From: Tetramitus jugosus
Lineage: Eukaryota > Heterolobosea > Eutetramitea > Acrasida > Vahlkampfiidae
Assembly (NCBI GenBank): GCA_937625935.1
Contig: OW569386.1
Location: 124,001-188,000, forward strand
Length of the DNA: 64,000 nt
Reading direction: 5' to 3'
Below are positions 54,969 to 64,000 of the stretch, piece by piece. The notes beneath the pieces are model-generated. The model worked only from the letters and a program-made list of their open reading frames with translations. It made no database searches and was not told where the DNA came from. The stretch's first letter is position 1; the number at the start of each line of letters is the position of its first letter. A program made the position numbers and the translations under genes.

Positions 54969-57900
54969 TTATACTGAAAAAGTTTGCTTGTTAAGGTTCT
55001 TGCCTGGTTTCAAGCTAAACGACTTTGGTCCGTTCCACTCGAACTTAACGTACTGTAAAATTTCAGGGGTCTTCATGGAAGACTTGTTTCCTGGGACTTC
55101 AAACGACTTGATAGCACGACTTCCAACACCAAGCAAGTTTAGAACACCACTACCATCCGTATTCCACAGCTTGCAAGTATAATCACGTGGGGAATATGTA
55201 CATAGATACTCTCCCGTAGGAGAGAAGGATACAGCTGCAACTGGCACCTTATGTGCTTCGAATAGCTGCCATTTGGAGGCAGTTCTCATGTCATAAATGA
55301 CAATATAACCATCCGTATTACCGACAGCTAATTTTTGTCTCTCTTGATGGAAGCTTACCATTGGATATACTTCGACCATGTATCTCAGAATGTTGGTACT
55401 GGCTGGCATGCATACATCTCTAATTGTAGGGAAATGTGGATCTAGAACCTTGAGTAAGAGACCGGTAACAGTGACTAAGTGATCAACAAGACAGTCAGGA
55501 TAGTGATGGATAAGGGGATAAAGGGAAGTAATGGCGGCTGACAACGTGGTAGTGGATGTCTGTTGAGCATTGGCTACCACTCCCGATATGAATGAGATAA
55601 ACTCTCGTGTGTCCACGGAAGCCATATTGATGAAAGCCTGCAAAGCATCGCTAGCTATCGTGTTCTCGGGCGAGTTAATCATCGACTTATTAGATTTGAT
55701 CAGTGCTGGTAAAGCCAATTGGAAAAGTTGTCTGCAAAAGGCAGCAGCATCAGGTATATAGTACTGCCAGATGGAGTAACCATCACCCAAGAGAGAAATT
55801 GCTGTGCTGTGTTGAGATCCACCTCTCTCCAAAATTTCAATTAGTCCCATTGCCGTAATACTGGCAATACGCCCATCAACAGCCTTTGGTTGCTTATATG
55901 CTAAAATTGCAAGAGCAACAACGATGTTTTGTTTGCTGTTGGTGCTAGCAGCACCTGAGGAATCAGTTTGCGACTCTAGCAGTGTGCTTGAGAGCTTTTC
56001 TGCCAAGTTCTTAAGCTGGGTTAACTCCATTCTTTGTAAAACAGAACCCATGACTGCTCTTGCCGCATTCTGTACTTCCTTTGCTGTATCTTTTAAGAAA
56101 TGGGCACACCAAAGGAATGATGGATCTTCGTACTGTTCGAAATCATTATGCATATCGTTCAAGTAGTACTTAATACACTGCGAACAAATGTCCTTGAGCT
56201 GTGGAATAGAACTGAGACAATTGAGGATAGATACGCAACTAATTGTATGCAGAGCACTTAACACTGGAGAGAATATGAAAGGATGACTGCGATTTGATGC
56301 TTTTGGAACAATCAAAGAGAAAGTAGATCCAACTCCCTTCAATCCAATATAAGCTGCTGGTTCAGGCGATTCAATCTTTAACAATTGGCGTAACTCACTC
56401 AAACTCTTATGTACACCATACTGGAATACATAAGCAAGCGCACATATGAGAGAGTATGGCAAATACTTCTCCTCACTGGGGTTCGCTTCTTGTTGCTCTC
56501 TCTTTTGCAACACTTCTCTGATTAGATCGCGTTTTGAATTGACATACCCGATTAATCTTCTCACGCTTAACATCAATAACTGCACATCTGGCTCTGTGTC
56601 CGTAACGGACAGTGGGACTGATTCCAAGAAACCCTTTGACACTTCAGTGTAAGCAGATTGCTTTGAGAAAGAAATTTTAACAGTAGGTCTTCTGCTGCTA
56701 CCAGGCCCTTCAGAACGCTCAATCAACTCAGCAGCGACCTTTCCGAACACTCTTCTCTCGAGTAATCCGGTGCTCAACTGCCATATGTACACTGATCCAT
56801 CGCTGCAACGAACCAAGAGATAGTCAAGATCAACTCGCCAATACACAGCTAGAACCGAACTAGAGTGACCACCTAGAACGTGTATTACTTCCATTGTGCG
56901 TATAGAATAAATAACTACGGATCTATCTTCAGCAACAGAGCAGAAACAATTTTGCATCTTCTTTCTGATCGTTTTTGGAGGTAAAAATATTAAATTCAAG
57001 GCACCACTATGATAGAAAAACTCTTGCAATAAATCTCCAGTAGCTAATGCCCATATTTTAACTGAGTAGTCAGCAGATCCTGAAACTAGCAACCTCCGGT
57101 CATTGTCTTCATCATCTACGACAAGCAGAGATGTAACTTTCATAGAATGAGCCTGGAATGTAATTGGTTGCTCAGCACTAACAGAAGTTGGGAAAATACC
57201 TATTTTGCCATCCAAATATCCATGAATCAGCTTTGGTGTTCGATCTCGATCAATTGCAAACTGACTGGCTGTTATGCGATTGTTATTAAGTTGTTTTTCT
57301 GATTTTGGCCATCCAGCCTCCAGCGAGCTGGTCGTTACCTCATCGATAATGACGACTTCTTGATCGTCCTTAACCTCTGTTGCGATATTCTCCATGCTCT
57401 GGGATCGAGACACTTGTGCTGTTTTGGAGGAACATATATCAATCGTCCATATTTTTAAGTTACCATTTGTGTCGGCTCTGAGAACAAAATTGCCTTGAGA
57501 TCTCCATACTGATGTTCCTAAACTAGCCTTCACATTCTCTTCCTCTTGCAGATGCTTAATTAATATTGGTTGTTGAATAGGTCTAGAGATTGGTGATGCA
57601 TGTTGATTGGAGTCAAAGATGCTAGATTTTGTTGCTCTCTCGATAGCGGCACCAATCGAGGTAGAGTTATCAGTCGCACCTTGGACATCATACTCGTACT
57701 CTGTGTCAAGGTGAGTTGGAGTACGTGGAGATATTTGTGGCGAGCTAGAGGTTTCTGTTGAATACTGGAGTGATTTGTTATCAATTGGAGTTGCAGGTGA
57801 TGGTTTCTGAACGATAATTGCTGGTTCGCTCGAATTTACGCTCACAGATGCGGACTTGGCATGCTTCGATGACGATGACGAACCAACTTGACTAGAAGAG

Positions 57901-59566
57901 TGGAATGATACATTGTGTTTGTGGGTGGATCCTTTCTCCTTCTCCTTCTCAGTTCTTCCAAGATTGAATAGAGAATCAAATGATGGTTTCTTCTTCATGC
58001 CAAAATTACTGAGTACACTACCAAGCGTATTGATCAGGTTTCCAGATTGATGAGTGTCCTTGCTCAGAGACTGTCGATTTGCTCTCATGCTATTATCTTC
58101 TGGCCTTCCTGTTGCATGTTGATATTCATTTTTAATGTATACAAACTGATCGTCATGCATGTCATCATCCGAATGATCATCATCAGATTCACTACCTCGA
58201 TTACTTAGTTTTGTAGTGGCTGTCATCGGTTGCACAGTTTTTTGCATTGTTACATTTACATTAGCTCGCTTTGTAATTACCATTGACTTCCTTAAACTAC
58301 CATCAACAGGTAACTTATATACATAGCCCTCCCCACTTTGTGCATAAATCAGCACATGGTCAGTATCAATAAATAGTCCTCCCTTCAATGTTTCAAATGG
58401 TAGAGCCGGCACAACAAATAATGGTCGATAACCCTGATAGGCAAACACCATCCACCTATCCTCAAACACAACGACCACATAGGCCCAATCGGGAGAATGA
58501 GCCACACACAATGGATTTGCACTCTGAGTGTCTACAGTGTAACAAGGCATCTGAGTGCCCAACTCTAAATTATTTGGATCATGCGAATATCGATCTCTCT
58601 GCTGCTCAAACATCCAATAGCGCAATGTACAATCCTCGCCGACACTCAACATGACTGTTCGATCAAAATTTTCGCTTGCTTCTCGGAAAATACCGCAGGA
58701 CAGTGATCGAACCCACTCTGTATGACCTTCAATACGTCTCACAATCTTCAACTGTTTCAAATCTACAATTTCAATATTGTTGTGCTTACCTGCACATGCA
58801 ACTTGATTTCCTCCTGGCAAACTAACAATGCTCGTTGGTGTATCAGATAGAATATAAGGCGAAAGAGCCATGCATCTTCCATCAGACAAATTCCAAACAC
58901 ACAATGATCCATCCACAGACACTAATAAACAACAATAATTGAAAATATGCAATCAAGATGATTATAATGTCAATTCATGTTACCCATAAAATTCACCACC
59001 TGTAATTTGTCCATAGTTAAATAAACAACCAAGAACAACATACCACTGCACACAGAAGGAGTATAATCATAGACACACTCTGCCATATCAGTCACCTTGC
59101 TCTCATGACCATAGAGCACAGCAAACGGTTCTGCACAATAACCACTCGCTTCCTTTTGTTGTTGATTCTCTAAAGAAGTGTCACTGAGCGTTGATTGTTG
59201 TTCAATTGACGTGTTACTTTCATCATCATGATCATCAATCATGTCACTATCATTGCTTTCACCATTTTTCATCATTGAAGTACTTGCATTGAATGGTAGT
59301 GCATGAACATCACTCAATCTTCTCTTGCCTTTCTTACTTCCCTTCTTCTCACAAGCAAAAATAGGTTGCCAAAAATGTGAGTCAAAATATTCAAATTTTG
59401 GTCAGATGTATACATTGTCAGAACTTACTCTTTGAAGAACCCAGAGAACACAGAGTCCGCCTTGGGTACCTGTTAGAATCCTCTCCTTGTTTTGAGTAAT
59501 GAGACATGATGTGAAGGAGAGTGTAGGTGGCTCATTCCAAAACACCAAGGGAAATCGAAGACTCAT
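54969..59566 (-). CDS. WDR7: WDR7 / rabconnectin-3 beta
   Basis: Three exons, 59566-59429, 59347-59044 and 58921-54969, with introns of 81 and 122 nt (GTAAGT and GTATGT donors), giving 1,464 residues. Exon 1 gives MSLRFPLVFWNEPPTLSFTS and ILTGTQGGLCVLW. Exon 2 has a low-complexity stretch and FAVLYGHESKVTDMAECV. Exon 3 starts VDGSLCVWNLSDGRCMAL, exactly the order of WDR7. A central WD40 group (SGSADYSVKIWALATGDLL; RCSDGSVYIWQLSTG) is followed by a helical-repeat region and a final WD pair (VAAVSFSPTGEYLCTYSP). WDR7 pairs with DMXL1/2 as the rabconnectin-3/RAVE complex that promotes V-ATPase assembly on endosomes. The long Ser-rich insert (about 400-560) looks disordered. Confidence 0.9.
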
Positions 59567-59958
59567 TGATGATGGTTATTGTGTGTTGATTCGAAGCTTA
59601 TTGTTGTTTGATTATTTTTGAGAACGCAAAAAGCTTTTGTTTTTTTTTCATGGCAGAAAGAACCCCTTGACAAATGCACGTGTGTTGGATATTTTGCAAG
59701 GAACGGAGCGAACGTCCCAACACACGAAGCGAGATGGGAAGATTCTCGTTGGTCTATGCACTGACGGTCATCACATCCATCCGAGATAGCAAGTACGATC
59801 GCCAATGATGAGACATTCCACGCAAAATCCAAAATCGAAAAATACCGGAGTATTCCTCTTCTTCGCGGTATTTCCACAAGGGTAAAAAAAACTGCGCAAG
59901 GTCGAGATCGAAGCAGAAGCAAATTTCCACACAACAGCTAAAAAAACCTTTGCGCTCT
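59567..59958. other. Divergent promoter WDR7/CUL4, 392 bp
   Basis: No gene is seen. It contains a T-run (59640s), a CACGTG E-box-type hexamer at 59677-59682 and GC-richer patches. Small frames on the minus strand here are non-conserved. Confidence 0.5.
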
Positions 59959-62724
59959 ATGGTGAACAAATCATCGAACAACAAGAGACAAGAAGCTTCT
60001 TCTCATATCATTGATCTCACCTCATCATCCTCATCTTCCACAACGTCAACCACCACCACCACTACTCCACAACAAGCTTCCTCCTCCAACAGTATTAACA
60101 ACAACACTCATAATTATTTGAAGCCTTCTTCGAAACGTTTGCGCCGCACCATTGTTCTCTCCTCTGATTCCGAACAAGAAACTGAAGAAGAATCCTTCCA
60201 CAAAAAACAAAAAATTGATCATAGCTCAAACAAGCAAACTACAACGGCAACAACGGTAACAACAGCACCAATACCAACAACAATGAGTGGATTTACAAGA
60301 AGAAGAACAACGACAGCAACTACACCATCAGGTCAAGCCAATCATGGCAATGGAGCAACCCCTAAAAAATCACTCAAGATTAAGCCATTTGCGTTGAAAA
60401 CACCTGGTCTCCCGGCCAATTTTGAACAAGATACATGGAGCATGTTACATGATGCTGTCGATGCCATTCACAAGAATGAACCCATTCATATATCACAAGA
60501 GGAACTGTACAAGGCAGTGAATGACATGTGTTTACACAAGTTTGAGAAATCACTGTTTATAAAGTTGGAGAAGACATCGAGAGAGAACGTACAGGAAAAT
60601 ATTTTTGCAAAAAAGTTGCGTGTCTGGGCAGAAAAGTTCTCCAGTGATTACATTACGTTTCTGAGTATGATCTCTGATGTCTGGGACAATTACTGTACTC
60701 AATTGTCAACGATTGCTAGCATTTTTCTGTATTTGGATCGTACGTTTGTCGTTTCCAGCTACAATCTGAATCAAAATATTGAAGAAATGGGAAGATATAG
60801 GTCATTGCGTGACATGGGACTTCAACAGTTTCGGTCCGAGTTGTTAAACATGAGAAATGCTCAAGTGTTGGATCGGATCATCTCTGGTCTGTTGAGTATG
60901 GTACAATCGGAGCGCGATGGTGACAATATCGATCGAAGAATATTGCAAAAATTGATTCGAATGTTGGTCTCGTTGCAAATTTATGCAGAACACTTTGAAG
61001 GACAATTTTTGAAGCAAACTGAAAAATTCTACATGATTGAGTCCAACAGACTCGTCCAAGAGAGAAACGTTTCAGAGTATTTGCTCTATGTCGAGAATCG
61101 GTTGCACCAAGAGAATGAAAGAGCACAATCATACTTGTTTGCCGGCACGAAACGTCCATTAATTGCCTGTGTAGAACGTGAATGCATACAGAAACATGTT
61201 GAATTGATTGTTGAAAGAGGATTTGACGAATTGATTCAAGAGCACAGATTGAAGGATCTGTCGAGAATGTATGACCTTTTCAAGCTGGTCAACGAATTGG
61301 AAAGATTGAAGCTCGCCTTTGTTAACTATATCAAGAAGAAGGGTGAAGCAATTGTACATAATGATGGATACAGTAACGGATCCGCTTCAGTAGGATCTGT
61401 GATTATTGAAGATGAGGCAACATCATCGGATAAGCCAATTGAAATGGTAGAGGAAGTTTTGAGATTTAAGGAAAAAATTGATGAAATACTCAAAGTATGC
61501 TTCAAGAACAATGAAACCTTTGTCTATGGTATGAAGTCTGGATTTGAATACTTTATCAACTCTAGGCAGAATCAACCAGCAGAATACATTGCCAAATTTA
61601 TTGATCAGAAACTCAGATCTGGTAGCAAGAGCTTAAATGATGAAGAATTGGAAAAGATGATGGATGACACCATGGTGCTGTTCAAATTCATTTCCGGCAA
61701 GGATGTTTTCGAAGCATTTTACAAGAAGGATCTAGCAAAAAGATTGCTCCTTGGTCGCAGTGCTAGCTTTGATGCTGAAAAATCCATGATATCTCGATTA
61801 AAGACTGAGAGTGGAAAGCAATTCACCAGCAAGCTCGAAGGAATGTTCCGTGATATTGACGTCTCATCGGATCTTATGACCGAATTCAAGAAATCAAAGG
61901 AATACTCGACATTCAAGAAGGAGAATGCCAGTTCAAAGAATATTGATCTGAATGTTACTGTGATCACCTCTGGATTCTGGCCATCCTATCCTGAGATTAA
62001 TGCTCGGTTCCCATCCAACATTGAGCCAATTCAAGAAGTGTTTAAAAAGTTCTACCTAGACAAGCACTCTGGTCGTGTTTTGAAGTGGCAAAACTCATTG
62101 GGCCAATGCACTCTTCGCGCTCATTTCCCATTAGGCTCGAAGGACATTTTGGCATCTGTATTCCAAGCTAGTATCCTATTCTTATTCAATGATAAGGATA
62201 CGTTGAGCTATTCTGAAATCAAGTCGCTCTGTGGTATTGATGATGAAGGCGAGTTGCGCAGAACATTGCAGTCATTAACTCTAGGCAAAGTCAAAGTTTT
62301 GACAAAAACACCAGCCATTGCAGAGAACAGCATTGACTCCTTTGATCCACAAAAGGTTCCAGATCTCGCATTCCACTACAACAAGGACTTCCATCACTCT
62401 CTCATCCGAATTCGAATCAACTCGATCCAGATTCGTGAGACAAAGCAGGAGCAAGCAGAAACCACTGAAAAGATTCTATTGGAGAGACAGTATGCCATCG
62501 ATGCAGCTATTGTGAGAATCATGAAAGCAAGAAAACAATTGTCTCACCAGCAACTTGTCACTGAAATATTTAAACAACTCAAGTTCCCAATCAAGGCTAT
62601 CGACATTAAGAAACGTATAGAAACATTGATTGAAAGAGAATATATTGAGCGAGTCAATGTTGATGTCACTGCTGAAGATGCTCACAACACCGCAACGACC
62701 ACCGGATACAAATACTTGGCCTAA
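59959..62724 (+). CDS. CUL4: Cullin-4, scaffold of CRL4 ubiquitin ligases
   Basis: The frame opens at a TTG at 59950; the first ATG is at 59959, giving 921 residues. About 145 N-terminal residues are Ser/Thr/Asn-rich with a basic patch (SSKRLRR), similar in place to the CUL4B nuclear extension but longer. The cullin repeats start PGLPANFEQDTWSMLHDAV and ELYKAVNDMCLHKFEKSL, specific to CUL4. The cullin homology domain has KDVFEAFYKKDLAKRLLLGR then SASFDAEKSM, and SKLEGMFRDIDVSSDLM. The C-terminal winged helix has the neddylation site IVRIMKARKQL with the acceptor Lys at about 856. CUL4 binds DDB1-DCAF receptors and RBX1 for replication, repair and chromatin control. Intronless. Confidence 0.95.
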   Translation: MVNKSSNNKRQEASSHIIDLTSSSSSSTTSTTTTTTPQQASSSNSINNNTHNYLKPSSKRLRRTIVLSSDSEQETEEESFHKKQKIDHSSNKQTTTATTVTTAPIPTTMSGFTRRRTTTATTPSGQANHGNGATPKKSLKIKPFALKTPGLPANFEQDTWSMLHDAVDAIHKNEPIHISQEELYKAVNDMCLHKFEKSLFIKLEKTSRENVQENIFAKKLRVWAEKFSSDYITFLSMISDVWDNYCTQLSTIASIFLYLDRTFVVSSYNLNQNIEEMGRYRSLRDMGLQQFRSELLNMRNAQVLDRIISGLLSMVQSERDGDNIDRRILQKLIRMLVSLQIYAEHFEGQFLKQTEKFYMIESNRLVQERNVSEYLLYVENRLHQENERAQSYLFAGTKRPLIACVERECIQKHVELIVERGFDELIQEHRLKDLSRMYDLFKLVNELERLKLAFVNYIKKKGEAIVHNDGYSNGSASVGSVIIEDEATSSDKPIEMVEEVLRFKEKIDEILKVCFKNNETFVYGMKSGFEYFINSRQNQPAEYIAKFIDQKLRSGSKSLNDEELEKMMDDTMVLFKFISGKDVFEAFYKKDLAKRLLLGRSASFDAEKSMISRLKTESGKQFTSKLEGMFRDIDVSSDLMTEFKKSKEYSTFKKENASSKNIDLNVTVITSGFWPSYPEINARFPSNIEPIQEVFKKFYLDKHSGRVLKWQNSLGQCTLRAHFPLGSKDILASVFQASILFLFNDKDTLSYSEIKSLCGIDDEGELRRTLQSLTLGKVKVLTKTPAIAENSIDSFDPQKVPDLAFHYNKDFHHSLIRIRINSIQIRETKQEQAETTEKILLERQYAIDAAIVRIMKARKQLSHQQLVTEIFKQLKFPIKAIDIKKRIETLIEREYIERVNVDVTAEDAHNTATTTGYKYLA

Positions 62725-62995
62725 ACGTAACAACTTTCTTATGAGGAATAATACACCCAACAAAATAAAAAACAACAAACAAAAATCCTTTTTTTGTAAA
62801 AATATCTCCTTATTTTGGGTTCTTTGAAGGATAACAGAACCACCACCAAACAAAGATGTCAAACAACAAACAATCAATAGATAAAATTTGTTTTTCATTT
62901 GTCTTTATACAGTCGCTCGAGTATTTGTTTCAAATCTCTCTTTCTCTCAATATCCATTTTCCAATTCTAATTGTTGTTATCAATCAAATTTTCAT

Positions 62996-63436
62996 TCACG
63001 CACTCTTCTGTGATGACGATGATGTAGTTGCCTTTGAAGTTTGCGCATAAACTTCCAATAGAAGATTATCCAACTCTCTCTCCAACTCCTTCTCCAGTTT
63101 GACTTGAGTCTCGGAGATGCTGCCCTCCTTGGTAGACAAGGCCTCTGTCCAATTGTCCAACAATACGTCACTAATGGCCAAATCACGCATTTGTAGGCCA
63201 TATTGGAAAGTGGTTGGCTTTCTGACGGTGCTCTAAAAAAAAAATTTCATTTTTGAATTTCGATCCATAATGTTAGTTAGTTCGTTTGTTGCACATGTGA
63301 GAGATCGGAAGTGAAAAAAGTGCAAAAAATACGGTACCCATCGACCATCAGCGTATCTTCTGACGACGGCTTGACCACCTCCCATGAGTCCAACGAAGAG
63401 AGATAAACCAATGAATGCTGGAAGAATCTGAGACAT
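62996..63436 (-). CDS. NDUFA1: NDUFA1 (MWFE) subunit of complex I
   Basis: Two exons, 63436-63338 and 63232-62996, with a 105-nt intron (GTACCG...TTTTAG, poly-T before the acceptor), giving 111 residues. Exon 1 carries the N-terminal membrane helix MSQILPAFIGLSLFVGLMGG then AVVRRYADGRW, matching ILPGL...YIHRFTNG of animal NDUFA1. Exon 2 continues STVRKPTTFQYGLQMRDLAI and SDVLLDNWTEAL, matching the VAHFGYHWSLMERDRRISG block, followed by a charged helical extension of about 45 residues. NDUFA1 is a small accessory subunit of the membrane arm. It is too short and too split to be obvious without the splice. The identification rests on pattern similarity over about 60 residues. Confidence 0.8.
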
Positions 63437-63853
63437 GTTGTTTGCTTTTAATCAAGTAATGAAAATGTGCTGCTGGAAGTTTTTTTGTGATTTTGCGTTT
63501 TTTTGGTCGGCGCTAGATGAAAAAGTCCGCTTCTACAATTGTCCCGGCTTTTTTGTCGGTGATTTGATTACATCCATTTGAATTTCACCAAGGTGTGTTC
63601 TTGTTGAGAATCACCAGCTCTCATTGCCTTCTTCCACACTCCCTCGTGTTTCAATCATCTCGGAATAATTCCTGTCACCTCAGATTTCTCTGACAACATG
63701 ACATCTGGCGGTGAATTTTCTGCGCTCGAAATTCCCCAAAGGAAAATGAATTCTCATTTTTTGTGTTCCAAAACAACCTCACAAATATCATCACCAATCA
63801 AAACGACCACCTGCCTCTCTGAAGAGAAACTTGACACACAATAGAGGAGGAAA
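63437..63853. other. Intergenic region, 417 bp, no gene seen
   Basis: This lies upstream of NDUFA1. It contains GGTCGGCGCTAG (63505-63516), a weak relative of the E2F-like motif, and otherwise short broken frames. Confidence 0.4.
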
Positions 63854-64000
63854 ATGAGGGTCATCAAATATGTTTGCATATGCGAACTAGTTCCCATCTC
63901 TCCAATCACCACATCAACATCAACAACAACAATAGCTCCAACGACATTAACAACATCAACAGCAGCAGCAGCAGCAACAGCAACAACTCATGAAGAACAA
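63854..64000 (+). CDS. Possible start of a gene, truncated by window end
   Basis: An ATG at 63854 (AAAATGA context, in-frame TAG upstream) opens a frame that runs off the window. It encodes MRVIKYVCICELVPISPITT and then Thr/Ser/Ala runs from an ACA/GCA repeat. A second frame from an ATG near 63879 encodes Asn/Ser runs and stops near 63992. The composition is typical of N-terminal leaders of genes in this window, but 49 codons of low complexity are weak evidence. Confidence 0.25.
   Translation, partial: MRVIKYVCICELVPISPITTSTSTTTIAPTTLTTSTAAAAATATTHEEQ

Noticed and set aside
59677-59682. CACGTG E-box between WDR7 and CUL4 as a regulatory element for V-ATPase genes
   Set aside because: A single hexamer is expected by chance and nothing else in the region supports it.

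Overview
This is a eukaryotic nuclear window: AT-rich, gene-dense (about 2.4 kb per gene), standard stop codons (TAA, TAG and TGA all end conserved genes), few and short introns (nine supported, 74-194 nt, GT-AG), and Asn/Gln/Thr/Ser homopolymer tracts from CAA/CAT repeats. Cullin, katanin, lipin, CEP78, Tel2, a bacterial-style multidomain histidine kinase and non-LTR retroelements together suggest a free-living amoeboflagellate. Naegleria (Heterolobosea) is my best guess; this is inference from style and gene content, not a database match.

Layout. 1-1.4 kb: 3' part of a P-loop ATPase gene with frame-broken remnants behind it. 1.5-6 kb: NAA50-type acetyltransferase, MFS transporter, CEP78-like centrosomal protein. 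6.2-14 kb: large SWIM zinc-finger protein, orphan basic protein, PIGW/GWT1 inositol acyltransferase, then an initiator tRNA-Met gene. 14.2-20 kb: NDUFAF3-like complex I assembly factor, RCHY1 ubiquitin ligase, a 0.9 kb intergenic stretch, lipin phosphatidate phosphatase. 20-31.4 kb: a nuclear-looking protein with 19 IQ-like repeats, a drug/metabolite-type transporter, and a 1,959-residue pseudokinase/ATPase/GAF/histidine-kinase-like protein. 31.7-50.4 kb: small acidic protein, KATNAL2-type katanin, Asn-rich orphan, TELO2, a GT2-like glycosyltransferase, a divergent actin-like protein, two coiled-coil proteins flanking a RhoGAP-LIM protein, CHID1 and a small coiled-coil protein. 50.5-54.9 kb: tRNA-Glu and a retroelement cluster. 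55-64 kb: WDR7 (rabconnectin-3 beta), cullin-4, NDUFA1 and the possible start of one more gene.

Almost everything is housekeeping and unlinked by pathway, as expected for a eukaryote. Loose themes: ubiquitin (RCHY1, CUL4, possibly the SWIM protein), complex I (NDUFAF3, NDUFA1), basal bodies and microtubules (CEP78, KATNAL2), lipid and GPI synthesis (lipin, PIGW).

The most unusual region is 50.6-54.9 kb. Two inserts of about 1.36 kb lie head to tail between three exact copies of a 16-bp sequence, starting 40 bp upstream of a tRNA-Glu gene. The first carries the C-terminal part of a non-LTR reverse transcriptase. The second and a third copy carry only an ORF1-like protein, and the third is cut by a 195-bp inverted-repeat element whose precise removal reconnects the reading frame. 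Other notable signals are a histidine kinase with Asp at the phospho-acceptor position, a pseudo-actin without its second phosphate loop, and E2F-like TTTSSCGC motifs upstream of about nine genes.
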